59,616 nucleotides of DNA from Bacteroidota bacterium (GTDB lineage: Bacteria > Bacteroidota > Bacteroidia > Chitinophagales > Chitinophagaceae): NCBI GenBank assembly GCA_018267615.1, contig JAFDYD010000013.1, positions 1 through 59,616 of the forward strand, in the 5' to 3' direction. Below the pieces are notes generated by a model, which was given only the letters and a program-made list of their open reading frames with translations, was not told the DNA's origin and made no database searches. The translations under genes were made by a program, and so were the position numbers. Shown one piece after another: positions 1 through 8,800 of this stretch (position 1 is its first letter; the number at the start of each line of letters is the position of its first letter).

Positions 1-30
1 ACTAATCAACCTTTCAACCACTCATTTTTA
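1..30. repeat. Possible right arm of a hairpin cut by the window edge
   Basis: The first 30 bases read as AATCAACC/TTTCAACC-like units. They resemble the right arm of the hairpin at 13991-14130 (AATCAACCTATCAACCAATAA there, AATCAACCTTTCAACCACTCA here). The stretch lies just downstream of the stop codon of the efflux adaptor gene, a usual position for these elements. The other arm would lie outside the window, so this is inferred from resemblance only. Confidence 0.3.
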
Positions 31-43
31 CATGAGTTTTCGT

Positions 44-1177
44 CTATTGCTTTGCGGTAGTTATTTTTTTCACGAAGGATCCGTTGCGTATTTCTTCACT
101 TCCTCTTTTTGCAAGTGAATCGCCGGTTTTAAGATCCCCATATATTTCAACGCGGTTGCCTTCTTCACGTCCTTTTTTAATATCTATCCATTGCGCTTTC
201 TGATCTGATATTTTTATTACGAATAATCGCTCAGTGGAACTGACAACCGCAGTTTTGGGAACAACGAAGCTGCTGTCGATAGCTGGTAACGGGAGCTTTA
301 CTTCAACCACCATTCCGGGAAGTAATTTTTTATCATTGTTGATGACGTCCATCTCAACTCTTTCAGCGCGCAGTTTATTATCCAGTGCACCGGCGAGTCT
401 GCTTACCGTGGCAGTGAATTTTTTCTGCGGAATAGCTCTCGTGCCGAATTCGATATTTAATTTATCGTGAAGATAACCGGTGTACAATTCAGGAATCGAA
501 ACAACGAGACGCAATTTCTTTTGCTGTTGCAATGTAAATAGCGGCAACTCCGAGCCTTTTCCCGACGGACCTACATAAGCACCCGCATTTACATTACGCG
601 CGCTGATAACGCCGTCGAAAGGTGCACTTATCTCGAGATAGTTTTTAGTATCGACAATTTCTTTGTACGCAGATTTTGCTGCTTCGAGCTGCGCTTCATC
701 GGAATTTTTCTTTGCCAAAGCCTGGTCGATATCATTTTGCGAAACGGTACCAGGGGTCTGGCTCGTTTCATACAAGCGATCATAATTTGATTTGCTGGCC
801 AGGTACACTGCTTCCTGTGATTTTAATCTTGACGCGGCAGCATCTAATTGCGCATTCACCTCAGGGGCTTCCATAACAGCGAGTAATTGACCAGCCTTGA
901 CTTCAGACCCCACATCTACATTTAATTTTTTTACAAAGCTGTTTACTTTTGCATATAGATCCACTTGTTGAAAAGCAATCAGCTCTCCCGGTAGTTCGAT
1001 GGTAGAAGCCATTTTCACTTTTTGCAACGTAACTACCTCAACACCCACTTCCGTCGCCGGCTTTTGTTCTTTCACCTCCTCACTCGACGATGATGCACAG
1101 CCGCCTGATATAACGGTTATGCATACCGCCAAAATAATAAGCGATGCGGGTGAAAATTTATTTTTGATCGGGTTCAT
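44..1177 (-). CDS. RND efflux periplasmic adaptor lipoprotein (HlyD/MFP family)
   Basis: This is the membrane fusion subunit that bridges an inner-membrane RND pump to an outer-membrane channel. The protein of about 377 residues starts at the ATG at 1177. It has a hydrophobic N-terminus with a lipobox ending at Cys27 (ISGGC), so it is probably lipid anchored. A lipoyl-like half motif (VDVGSEVKAGQLLAVMEAPE), a long helical hairpin rich in Ala/Leu/Gln (about residues 80-140) and a second lipoyl half (ISAPFDGVISARNVNAGAYV) follow, then a beta-barrel region. Upstream in-frame codons back to 1306 lie inside the permease gene and precede the signal peptide, so the shorter start is chosen. It overlaps the permease gene by 20 bp, which suggests translational coupling. 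The substrate is unknown. Confidence 0.9.
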   Translation of the reverse strand: MNPIKNKFSPASLIILAVCITVISGGCASSSSEEVKEQKPATEVGVEVVTLQKVKMASTIELPGELIAFQQVDLYAKVNSFVKKLNVDVGSEVKAGQLLAVMEAPEVNAQLDAAASRLKSQEAVYLASKSNYDRLYETSQTPGTVSQNDIDQALAKKNSDEAQLEAAKSAYKEIVDTKNYLEISAPFDGVISARNVNAGAYVGPSGKGSELPLFTLQQQKKLRLVVSIPELYTGYLHDKLNIEFGTRAIPQKKFTATVSRLAGALDNKLRAERVEMDVINNDKKLLPGMVVEVKLPLPAIDSSFVVPKTAVVSSTERLFVIKISDQKAQWIDIKKGREEGNRVEIYGDLKTGDSLAKRGSEEIRNGSFVKKITTAKQ

Positions 1178-4100
1178 ACAATGATGGTATATAATGTTTA
1201 CTTTCTTTATCCTCCGGATCCAATGATATCGATACAGTAGATGTCTTTCCCTGTACCCAGGAAAATACAAGCGGCAAAATAAATAGCGCTGCAAAAGTGG
1301 ATGCAATCAATCCTCCAATAACCGCGCGACCTAACGGTGATGCCTGGTCGCCGCCTTCACCCAGTCCCGATGCGAGCGGTATCATTCCCACAACCATCGC
1401 CATCGTTGTCATCAGGATCGGCCTTATACGAAGTGCAGCCGCTTCTTTGGCAGATTCCATTGCATTGCCGTTATGTAAGCGAAGGTGCTCGGCATTGGTA
1501 ATTAATAAAACTGCATTCGCGATCGATACGCCCACCGACATGATCATTCCCATATAAGATTGCAGGTTTAAAGTTGACCCTGTAAATTTCAGCATTAACA
1601 ATGAACCAAGCAATACGGCCGGCACCGTCGATAATACGACCAACGACACTTTGAACGATTGGAAATTTGCAGCAAGCATCAGGAAGATAACTACAACGGC
1701 TGTGAGCAATCCTGCTTGCAAACTGTCCATCGTTTCAGTCAGCACCTGACTCAGTCCACGCATTTCAACGGAGACGCCGCGTGGCAATGGACCAATCGAT
1801 TGAATTGCTTTTTCTACATCCCTTGTTGCTCTACCCAAATCCATTTTATGCAAGTTGGCCGTTACTGATAATTCGGGCACCACACCGATATTATCATTCT
1901 CACCGTAAATGGTGTCGGTTTGAATAGTAGCAACATCACCTAAAACAGGTCGCGCTGCATTTTTTAATACAGGAATCTCGTTGATATCATGAATGCTCGT
2001 CATTTGGTTTTCCGGAACCTGCACCTGCACATTATAACTGAGTCCGGCTCGTTCATCCACCCAAATATTTTTTTCGGTAAACCTCGAAGAGGAAGTGGAC
2101 GCTATTAATGAACGTGAAATATCATTTACATCGACACCCAGTTGTGCTGCACGGATGCGATCGATATTGATCTTGATCGCAGGGTAACGTATCGGCTGAC
2201 CTAATTGTACGTCCCGCAAATAAGTGATCTCTTTCAGTTTGTCGATAATTTTAAATGCATATTCTTCATTTAATTTTTTATTCTTGCTCACAATTTTTAC
2301 TTCGATAGGAGTAGGAGATCCCTGCGCCAATATTTTATCGGTGAGTGCAATGGGTTCAAATGATAATTGCATATCTGGCATCGCCTCAATCACTTTTTTT
2401 CTGAATCTTTCTTTCATTTCATCCGGATCTTCTTTGTAAGAATCTTTTAATTGAACCTGTAATACTGCTTCCTGTGGTCCGCTCATAAAAAGATAAAGCG
2501 GACTTGTTGAAAATTGAGAAGGATGTGTTCCTAAAAAAGATGACGACACCCTGATATTATCGACACCGATTGTTTCATGTAATATATCGAGTGCTTTAAG
2601 CAGTCGCTGTTCCGTTCTTTCCATTCTTGTGCCGTCGGGCGCACGCAAGCGTACCTGGAATTGACCGGCATTTGTTTTTGGCAACACATCCTGGCCTATA
2701 TTCATCAATAAGAGTATCACTGCGCCAACGGTCAGCACAGAATATGCGATCACTATGGGTGCCTGGAGCGGAAATATCCTGTTGAGGAAACGCAAAAAAC
2801 GCGCGCGGAATTTTTCGAATCTTGTCGGTTTGGTATCACCGTTAGATGTATGTTCGATAAGAATTTTCTTCTGATCCCATGTATCGTTTTCGGATTTGCC
2901 CAATCCGGAAGCAACATAAGCCTGTTCATCTGTCATTCCCTTTGGCTGGTGACTTTTCATCAACCAGTTGGACATGATCGGTACAAATGTTTGTGCAAGC
3001 AGGTAAGAAGTGATCATCGAAAAAGCGATCGCCATTGCCAAAGGAAGAAATAATGAACCAGGAATTCCCTTCATGGTGAAAGCGGGTGCAAACACTGCGA
3101 GAATACAAAACAGGATAAGCAATTTTGGGAATGCAATTTCTTTACATGCATCCCACACCGCGAGCGCTTTCGGTTTCTTCATGTCCAGATGCTGGTGAAT
3201 ATTCTCTATCGTTACGGTAGACTCATCAACCAATATTCCGATCGCCAGAGAGAGCCCGCTCAGCGTCATGATATTGATGGTTTGATTGAAAAGATATAGA
3301 AACAAAACCCCGGAAATAATTGAAGTCGGTATCGTCAGGATAACGATCAATGCGCCTCTTGCATCGCCGAGAAATAATAACACCATTAAGCCGGTGAGTA
3401 TCGCTCCAATGGCTCCTTCAGTAAGTAAACTTTTTACCGAATTGATTACATAAGTAGATTGATCAAATTCGTAAGACAGCTGAACATCATCCGGCAACAA
3501 ACTTTGAAAACGCGGAATTGCTTTTTTAAGATTCTGCACAACTTCCCAGGTAGATGCATCGGAGGATTTGGTAACTGGTAAATAAACAGAACGCTTTCCA
3601 TTCACGAGGGCATATCCGGTTGAAATGTCTGCACCGTCTTCTACTGTTGCTACATCGCGCAGATAAACATTCTGCACACCATTTTTAAAAAGAGGAATAT
3701 TTTCAAAATCTTTTATGTTCTTGATATTTGTATTTGCCGGTGTGTAATAATTAATATCACCGATACGAACATTTCCCGCCGGGGTAGATTGATTGTTGAC
3801 ACGAATCGCTTCTACGAGCTGATCAGGCGTCATACCATGTGCTCGCAACAATTCCGGATCTGCTTTGATAACCACGGTGCGCACATTTCCTCCAAACGGG
3901 GCGGGTGCGATTAATCCAGGAATTGAAGTAAAAGAAGAACGGATATATACATTCGCATAATCCATCAACTCGGTGTTGGTGCGAATCTTACTACTTAAAA
4001 CCAATTGTCCCACTGGAAGCGTTGCCGCATCGAAGCGAATAATAAATGGCGGATTATTTCCTGGCGGAAAAATTGCCTGGATACGATTACTGAATGCCGA

Positions 4101-4424
4101 AACCTCCGCGGCAGCCTGCGCCATATTTGTATTTTCGTAAAACGTAAGCTTCATCAGCGTAAGACCCTGGATATTCCTGGTCTCGATACTCTTCACGCCG
4201 GATACATACAATAATATATTTACATACTGTTTTCCAAAATAAGCTTCCATCTGATCCGGTGTGAAGCCGCCGAAAGGGTGGGAGAGATAGATTACAGGTA
4301 AATTAAGGTTGGGGAAGATGTCAATCTTCACATTACGCACTGCAGTGATGCCAAAGAAAAATACTCCGGCAACAATTACCAGTATTGTGATTGGTCGTCT
4401 GAGTGCGTTTTTTATTAAGCCCAT
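1158..4424 (-). CDS. RND efflux permease subunit (AcrB/MexF-like superfamily)
   Basis: This is an inner-membrane proton-driven exporter of 1088 residues, close to the usual RND length of 1030-1100. It has the two-fold repeat of the family: TM1 at residues 11-29, a first periplasmic loop, the TM2-6 block (about 335-480), a second loop, and TM8-12 near the C-terminus. The TM4 proton-relay segment reads GILVDESTVTIENI, with Asp400-Glu401 where AcrB has two Asp. The TM10 segment reads SVGVSIANAVLLITN and lacks the Lys that AcrB has there. It is therefore a divergent RND branch rather than a canonical AcrB. It is transcribed after the TolC-like gene, with a 132-bp gap holding a hairpin, and overlaps the adaptor gene downstream. 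The cargo cannot be told from sequence. Confidence 0.92.
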   Translation of the reverse strand: MGLIKNALRRPITILVIVAGVFFFGITAVRNVKIDIFPNLNLPVIYLSHPFGGFTPDQMEAYFGKQYVNILLYVSGVKSIETRNIQGLTLMKLTFYENTNMAQAAAEVSAFSNRIQAIFPPGNNPPFIIRFDAATLPVGQLVLSSKIRTNTELMDYANVYIRSSFTSIPGLIAPAPFGGNVRTVVIKADPELLRAHGMTPDQLVEAIRVNNQSTPAGNVRIGDINYYTPANTNIKNIKDFENIPLFKNGVQNVYLRDVATVEDGADISTGYALVNGKRSVYLPVTKSSDASTWEVVQNLKKAIPRFQSLLPDDVQLSYEFDQSTYVINSVKSLLTEGAIGAILTGLMVLLFLGDARGALIVILTIPTSIISGVLFLYLFNQTINIMTLSGLSLAIGILVDESTVTIENIHQHLDMKKPKALAVWDACKEIAFPKLLILFCILAVFAPAFTMKGIPGSLFLPLAMAIAFSMITSYLLAQTFVPIMSNWLMKSHQPKGMTDEQAYVASGLGKSENDTWDQKKILIEHTSNGDTKPTRFEKFRARFLRFLNRIFPLQAPIVIAYSVLTVGAVILLLMNIGQDVLPKTNAGQFQVRLRAPDGTRMERTEQRLLKALDILHETIGVDNIRVSSSFLGTHPSQFSTSPLYLFMSGPQEAVLQVQLKDSYKEDPDEMKERFRKKVIEAMPDMQLSFEPIALTDKILAQGSPTPIEVKIVSKNKKLNEEYAFKIIDKLKEITYLRDVQLGQPIRYPAIKINIDRIRAAQLGVDVNDISRSLIASTSSSRFTEKNIWVDERAGLSYNVQVQVPENQMTSIHDINEIPVLKNAARPVLGDVATIQTDTIYGENDNIGVVPELSVTANLHKMDLGRATRDVEKAIQSIGPLPRGVSVEMRGLSQVLTETMDSLQAGLLTAVVVIFLMLAANFQSFKVSLVVLSTVPAVLLGSLLMLKFTGSTLNLQSYMGMIMSVGVSIANAVLLITNAEHLRLHNGNAMESAKEAAALRIRPILMTTMAMVVGMIPLASGLGEGGDQASPLGRAVIGGLIASTFAALFILPLVFSWVQGKTSTVSISLDPEDKESKHYIPSLYEPDQK

Positions 4425-4456
4425 GTAGAAAATTTATTTTGTAAAAGGATCGGGGT

Positions 4457-4534
4457 TAATCGTGAGACGTGAAACGTGAAACGTAAAACGTCAAACACAA
4501 AAAGTTCACTTCTCACGTTTCACGTCTCACGATT
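4457..4534. repeat. Hairpin H1, GTGAAAC-unit arms
   Basis: A long imperfect inverted repeat fills the gap between the TolC-like gene and the RND permease gene. The left arm begins TTAATCGTGAGACGTGAAAC and the right arm (4507-4534) is its complement over about 25 bp. The left arm continues as 7-bp units (GTGAGAC, GTGAAAC, GTGAAAC, GTAAAAC, GTCAAAC). A second member of the same family is at 26530-26635. It has no clear T-tract, so it is not a textbook terminator for either strand. Confidence 0.85.
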
Positions 4535-4556
4535 ATCATCTTGCCCCCAAATCATT

Positions 4557-5954
4557 CTAGAATTCTTTCATAAATAGCCCAAAATCTCCGCTGGCCGCGG
4601 CTTTCAATAATAGCGCCTGCCATACATTATTATTAGCGATATCCCTGTCTGTTTCTGCACGATTCAATGCAAATAATGCCTGTGTTACATCCACAATATT
4701 GCTGAGACCATTTTTATACATCACTGTTTTTTGCGTATATGCATCCGATGCAGCTTTCACCTGCGTCGGCGCTTCGATATAATTAGCGATCGCGTTTTTT
4801 ATTTTTGAGTCTGATAAAATAAGTTGATTGGAAATATTCTGGCTGGCCAGGTCATATTCATCTTGCAATCCCCTCGATATAAAATGTTGCGCTGCCACTT
4901 GCTGTTGCACTCTCCACGGTGTTGTCAGGTTCCATGACATGCCAATGCCTACCAGGTAATTTGCTCTTGTTGGTTCAATACCGTTCCAATACTCGTGCGA
5001 ATATGCAAAAAGATTTTGCGCGCCATAACTATCATCGAACCCGGAACCACGTCCCTGTATTATTCCAAACAATGAAAAAACAGGAAAGCTAAAAGTGTGA
5101 AAATATTTCGCGCGCTCGTCGCTCAAGCCGATCCTGCTTTGATAATATTTTAAGAGCGGATGTTCTTCTTTTTTTAATTGTGATGAATCATAGATTCCTT
5201 TTGGAATACGCATCACAAAAAAAGTATCGAGTATATAGCGGTCACGCGGAGCAAGTGTTCCCATCAGTTGCGCCAACTCGTTGCTTTGTTGTTGTTCAAA
5301 ATCTTTCGCATTCGTCAGCGCGATCACCGCATTCGATACTTCTGCATTGGCCAGCGATGAATCGACACCGGGATTCAAACCGTTTTTTGTTCTTGTCACC
5401 ACGACATTTCTCAGAGCTGTTGCGCGATCGAGGTTGTTCTGGAGAGTTCGACTTATCAACTGCGCAGCGAGCAGATTCAAATATGCTGCGGAAACCCTGA
5501 CCTGATGTTGGAATTTTTCCTGTTCGAGATCGCTTGTATTCAGCAGCAATTCGGATTGAGCCACTTTTATCCTTTCTTTTGATCGCCCGAATGCAAAAAA
5601 ATCCCAATTGATATTCGCAACATACAAAGCACCAAAAGCAGCGTTCCAATTTTGCGTAGGAAGTGGGGGACCGGCGGAAGCAGTAGCAAATCCTTTGAAC
5701 CCGTACAGAGGACCGTTTTGACCATTCACTGTACCATAATCTTGCTGCGCCGCTATGTTCAGATCCGGCAGGTATTCCCTGTTAGTCGCTTTGACAAGCG
5801 CCTTGGATGCGTTTAAATAATTAGCCTTTGCCTTGAGCGTTCCATAATTTGATAAAGCTGTTTGGACCGCCTCCTTCAAAGTGAGCACCTGGGCTTGCGT
5901 GGAGGACAAAATATTATATGTAAAAATCAAAGTAAAAAAACAAACGCGATTCAT
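4557..5954 (-). CDS. TolC-family outer membrane efflux protein
   Basis: This is the outer-membrane exit duct for the RND system encoded immediately downstream. From the ATG at 5954 the product is about 465 residues with a signal peptide (MNRVCFFTLIFTYNILSSTQA, cleavage likely after the Ala of AQ). It begins with the typical TolC N-terminal motif (LTLKEAVQTALSNYG) and ends with the second repeat (YKNGLSNIVDVTQALFAL). Long Ala/Asn/Gln-rich helices separate beta-strand regions, as in OEP repeats. An in-frame extension upstream to 6104 has no signal-peptide character and is rejected. Together with the permease and adaptor it forms a complete tripartite pump cluster. Confidence 0.88.
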   Translation of the reverse strand: MNRVCFFTLIFTYNILSSTQAQVLTLKEAVQTALSNYGTLKAKANYLNASKALVKATNREYLPDLNIAAQQDYGTVNGQNGPLYGFKGFATASAGPPLPTQNWNAAFGALYVANINWDFFAFGRSKERIKVAQSELLLNTSDLEQEKFQHQVRVSAAYLNLLAAQLISRTLQNNLDRATALRNVVVTRTKNGLNPGVDSSLANAEVSNAVIALTNAKDFEQQQSNELAQLMGTLAPRDRYILDTFFVMRIPKGIYDSSQLKKEEHPLLKYYQSRIGLSDERAKYFHTFSFPVFSLFGIIQGRGSGFDDSYGAQNLFAYSHEYWNGIEPTRANYLVGIGMSWNLTTPWRVQQQVAAQHFISRGLQDEYDLASQNISNQLILSDSKIKNAIANYIEAPTQVKAASDAYTQKTVMYKNGLSNIVDVTQALFALNRAETDRDIANNNVWQALLLKAAASGDFGLFMKEF

Positions 5955-6434
5955 TGCTATAACCAGGAGTCTGGTGAATTGCAAATGTAATTGTAGAAGA
6001 GTTATGAATAAAAGGAAATAATTTATCGGATGGAATGATAAAATTCCAACTCGAAAAATTTTGGACATTCCAAAACCGCTGCGCATCACGTTGAAGGCCG
6101 CCAAAAGGCTGGCCTGTAGCAGGTTTTAGAAGAAAAAGGATAAGGGGAAGGAAAGGTTTAATGCTGAAATGCTTCAGGTAATATTTTGCAGGCAAAAATG
6201 TGAAATTCACCGATCGGAAAGTTCTCCCTGAAATTGATCGACCTTTCCATGCCTATGTTCATGCACACGCGCAACTTAATTACCCGCGCAAGGAGAAGCC
6301 GAAACAATTGACTCAACTTTCTAATGCATATCGTATAAGAATATGCGCTCGATGATCCGGAACAGAAAATTTACCGTTCACCACATCAGCTCTTAAGCGG
6401 ATGTTATCAATTTAAAATTCTCTGTACGAGATGC
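5955..6434. other. Gene-free stretch upstream of the TolC-like gene
   Basis: About 480 bp without a convincing coding region on either strand. It should hold the promoter of the efflux cluster. A small palindrome is visible (GCATAT at 6326-6331 with ATATGC at 6341-6346). I see no tRNA, riboswitch or long tandem-unit hairpin here. Confidence 0.5.
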
Positions 6435-6611
6435 CTATTTTGCTTTCTCTTCTTTTACACCGCGAGAACCGATCCAGAACGTGATACCAACGATCCAGGT
6501 AATTGTAAGCAACGCAGACGTGATATACTGCATGTTTAAATAGAGAATAGAACTTACAACGCTAAGAGAAAGGATTGCTACAAGTGCGATTAAAGGTAAA
6601 AATGCTTTCAT
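6435..6611 (-). CDS. Small two-helix membrane protein
   Basis: A 58-residue protein starting at the ATG at 6611 (MKAFLPLIALVAILSLSVVS...) and ending in GVKEEKAK before a TAG stop. It consists almost entirely of two hydrophobic segments (residues 3-25 and 30-48) joined by a short polar turn (LNMQ), with a charged C-terminal tail that suggests both ends lie in the cytoplasm. I do not recognise a family. The open frame, its hydrophobic pattern and its isolation between two long gaps argue that it is real. It could be a small stress or assembly factor, but nothing in the context points to a role. Confidence 0.6.
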   Translation of the reverse strand: MKAFLPLIALVAILSLSVVSSILYLNMQYITSALLTITWIVGITFWIGSRGVKEEKAK

Positions 6612-6940
6612 ACTAAGTACGTTTTAGGATTAAAAATCAATTTGGGTATATAAAAACCGCTGTTTGTACAGTGGAATTATCCTAAACAGAACATAGTTTA
6701 TTGGAAAGAAAAGTAGATTTTTCCGGGGGAAATTGGCAAAAAAAAACGATAAAAAAGTGCTTACGTCACGATACCAGTGAAGAGATTGGACATGCTGGTT
6801 TTTAGGGGGAGATTGGGTACGTTTACAAGCACAAGATTGTAATTAATTTTGAAAAATGCAAGTGCCGGGTATGAAAAAATAAAAAAAATTACGAAATCAG
6901 CAGGGGATTTTCTAACTACCATGGGTACTCTATAACGTGG

Positions 6941-7034
6941 AAGGCATGTGAAGATAAGAGCGAAGAAACAGAGCGAAGAGCGGAGGTTTTAGCGCTCTTC
7001 GCTCTGTTTCTTCGCTCTTATCTTCACATGCCTT
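6941..7034. repeat. Hairpin H2, perfect 42-bp arms
   Basis: The left arm 6941-6982 and right arm 6993-7034 are perfect reverse complements over 42 bp, separated by a 10-base loop (GAGGTTTTAG). The arms contain near-repeats of AGAGCGAAGA. The element lies in the divergent gap between the small membrane protein gene and the histidine kinase gene, so it is not at a gene 3' end. Perfect arms suggest recent formation or arm-to-arm correction. Confidence 0.92.
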
Positions 7035-7116
7035 ACGCCTTACTTCCTGCCAATGTTTGAGGATGTAGATTAAAATCCTTATTTTGCCTTTAAGTCCATT
7101 TCCTAATCGATAAAGC

Positions 7117-8613
7117 ATGAAATTCCTGCAAGAAAGATCATTCCAATTCCCTGGAAAAATCGACACTCCGGAAGCCGGTTCAGGCAAGGAATCTCCCAAA
7201 ACAAAATCACTTAGTTTAAGGCAAAGAATCAAGCTCGTTGGCATTCCCGACAGGATAGAATTATTGGGTCAAAAATCGAGCGTTTTCCTGGAAGATATCA
7301 AATCCATTGGTCTCAATCGCACCATGGATGATTTGGAAAGAAGAAAACTAAGCATCTTTAATCAGCTTAATTTTTTTCAGCTGATAACCGGATTTATTGT
7401 ACCGATTACTTTTTTCTTCGGCAACCATGATTTTCCCGTATTCGCTTTTATTGTGGCAAGTCTTCCTGCGTTGGTAAGTTTTTTGGTGTTGTGTTTGAAT
7501 TTTTATTTCAAATACCAGGCGGGAATGATCGCTTACTTTTTGTTATACCCGGTCGTAACAAGCATCGTATATATGCACGGAATGAATCTTGGCGTTGATC
7601 TCTTCTTCATATTATATGGTGTGCTTTCCGTTTTCTTTTTGCAGGAAATAAGTCACATGCTTTTTTCTGTTACATTGTCGATGGTGAGTTATTTTATCCT
7701 GGCAGTGATCAACAAAAATTACACGTACCAATTACAGACTGCTAATTTATTTTTCTACTTGTTCAATCAGCTCACGGCAATTGTATTTATATTCTATGGG
7801 CTTTTTCTCATTAAAAAAGAGAACACACTTTATCAATTCAGTATTCTCACAACCAATAAGGCTTTGCAGGAAAAAAATCGCGAGATCGAAAAACAGAAAG
7901 AGGAAATAGAAGAAAATGCAAAGGAGCTGGTAGAATTAAATTCTTTAAAGAATAAATTATTTTCCGTCATTGCACATGATCTTAAATCGCCGATGTATGC
8001 ATTGCGGAATCTTTTCAGCCAGATGCAGCAACAGGATCTTCCATTGAAAGAAATCAAATCGATGATCCCGGATGTAGTGAATGATCTCAACTATACCACC
8101 GGGCTCATGGAAAATTTATTGCAGTGGGCCAAAAGCCAGATGCAATCAAGCTCAATCAAATTGCAGCCGATTGATGTTACGGCGATTATCACTGAAGTAA
8201 TCAACACGCTTCATCTACAAGCTGTCTCCAAACAAATAACCATAAAAAATAAAGTTAAGAAAACGATTGCCGGATTTGCAGATATGGATATGGTGCAACT
8301 GGTTCTGCGCAATCTTCTTTCCAACGCCATTAAATTCACACCTGCAAAAGGACAGATTACGATTTCTGCAGACGATGAGGATTCATTTATTAAAATAGGA
8401 GTGGAAGACACAGGAATCGGCATCACTGAAGAAGAGATTGCGAAGATCAACGAAAATTCTTACTACACAACAAAAGGCACAGCCAGCGAAGCAGGCACCG
8501 GACTCGGACTGATGCTTTGCAAAGAATTCATCATAAAAAACGGCGGACGATTGCATATCTCCAGCAAACCCGGAAAAGGAAGTATTTTTTCTTTCACGTT
8601 GCCGAAAGCATAA
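7117..8613 (+). CDS. Membrane sensor histidine kinase (HisKA/HATPase_c)
   Basis: A 498-residue sensor kinase. About 85 polar residues are followed by a block of about six membrane helices (residues 85-233), a coiled-coil rich in Glu/Lys (about 240-280), a HisKA dimerisation domain with the phospho-acceptor His287 in FSVIAHDLKSPM, and an ATPase domain with N box (NLLSNAIKF), G1 box (VEDTGIGI) and G2 box (GTGLGLML). The membrane part probably senses an intramembrane or surface signal. No response regulator with a non-LytTR output lies beside it. The next genes are a LytS-type kinase and a LytTR regulator, so its partner is unknown. The start at 7117 is the first ATG after hairpin H2. Confidence 0.9.
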   Translation: MKFLQERSFQFPGKIDTPEAGSGKESPKTKSLSLRQRIKLVGIPDRIELLGQKSSVFLEDIKSIGLNRTMDDLERRKLSIFNQLNFFQLITGFIVPITFFFGNHDFPVFAFIVASLPALVSFLVLCLNFYFKYQAGMIAYFLLYPVVTSIVYMHGMNLGVDLFFILYGVLSVFFLQEISHMLFSVTLSMVSYFILAVINKNYTYQLQTANLFFYLFNQLTAIVFIFYGLFLIKKENTLYQFSILTTNKALQEKNREIEKQKEEIEENAKELVELNSLKNKLFSVIAHDLKSPMYALRNLFSQMQQQDLPLKEIKSMIPDVVNDLNYTTGLMENLLQWAKSQMQSSSIKLQPIDVTAIITEVINTLHLQAVSKQITIKNKVKKTIAGFADMDMVQLVLRNLLSNAIKFTPAKGQITISADDEDSFIKIGVEDTGIGITEEEIAKINENSYYTTKGTASEAGTGLGLMLCKEFIIKNGGRLHISSKPGKGSIFSFTLPKA

Positions 8614-8710
8614 TGAAAATAAGCGAATTTAATCTTTGCGGTTTTGCGTCTTTGCGTGAGAAAATGTTCACGCAAAGGCGCAAAAGCGCAAAGATTAAAT
8701 TCGCTCATTA
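8611..8710. repeat. Hairpin H3, CTTTGCG family
   Basis: An imperfect inverted repeat begins at the stop codon of the upstream kinase. The arms pair GCGAATTTAATCTTTGCG with CGCAAAGATTAAATTCGC and continue inward through CTTTGCG-type 8-bp units to TTTGCGTGA/TCACGCAAA. The outer 11 bp of each arm (GCGAATTTAAT) is specific to this copy, while the inner units are shared with seven other elements in the window. Confidence 0.9.
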
Positions 8711-8800
8711 ACATTGGTTTCGTCACATCTTTCGTCACTTCCGTCACATTTGAAATTTTTCTTTTTCTTTCTGCCTTAATCTTGCTCTAAATAATAATTT

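Noticed and set aside
5955..6104. An earlier start for the TolC-like gene
   Set aside because: The extra 50 residues do not look like a signal peptide or TolC, and a clear signal peptide starts at 5954.
8463..8747. A minus-strand frame through the kinase 3' end and hairpin H3
   Set aside because: It is composed of antisense kinase code and hairpin text, with no recognisable protein pattern.
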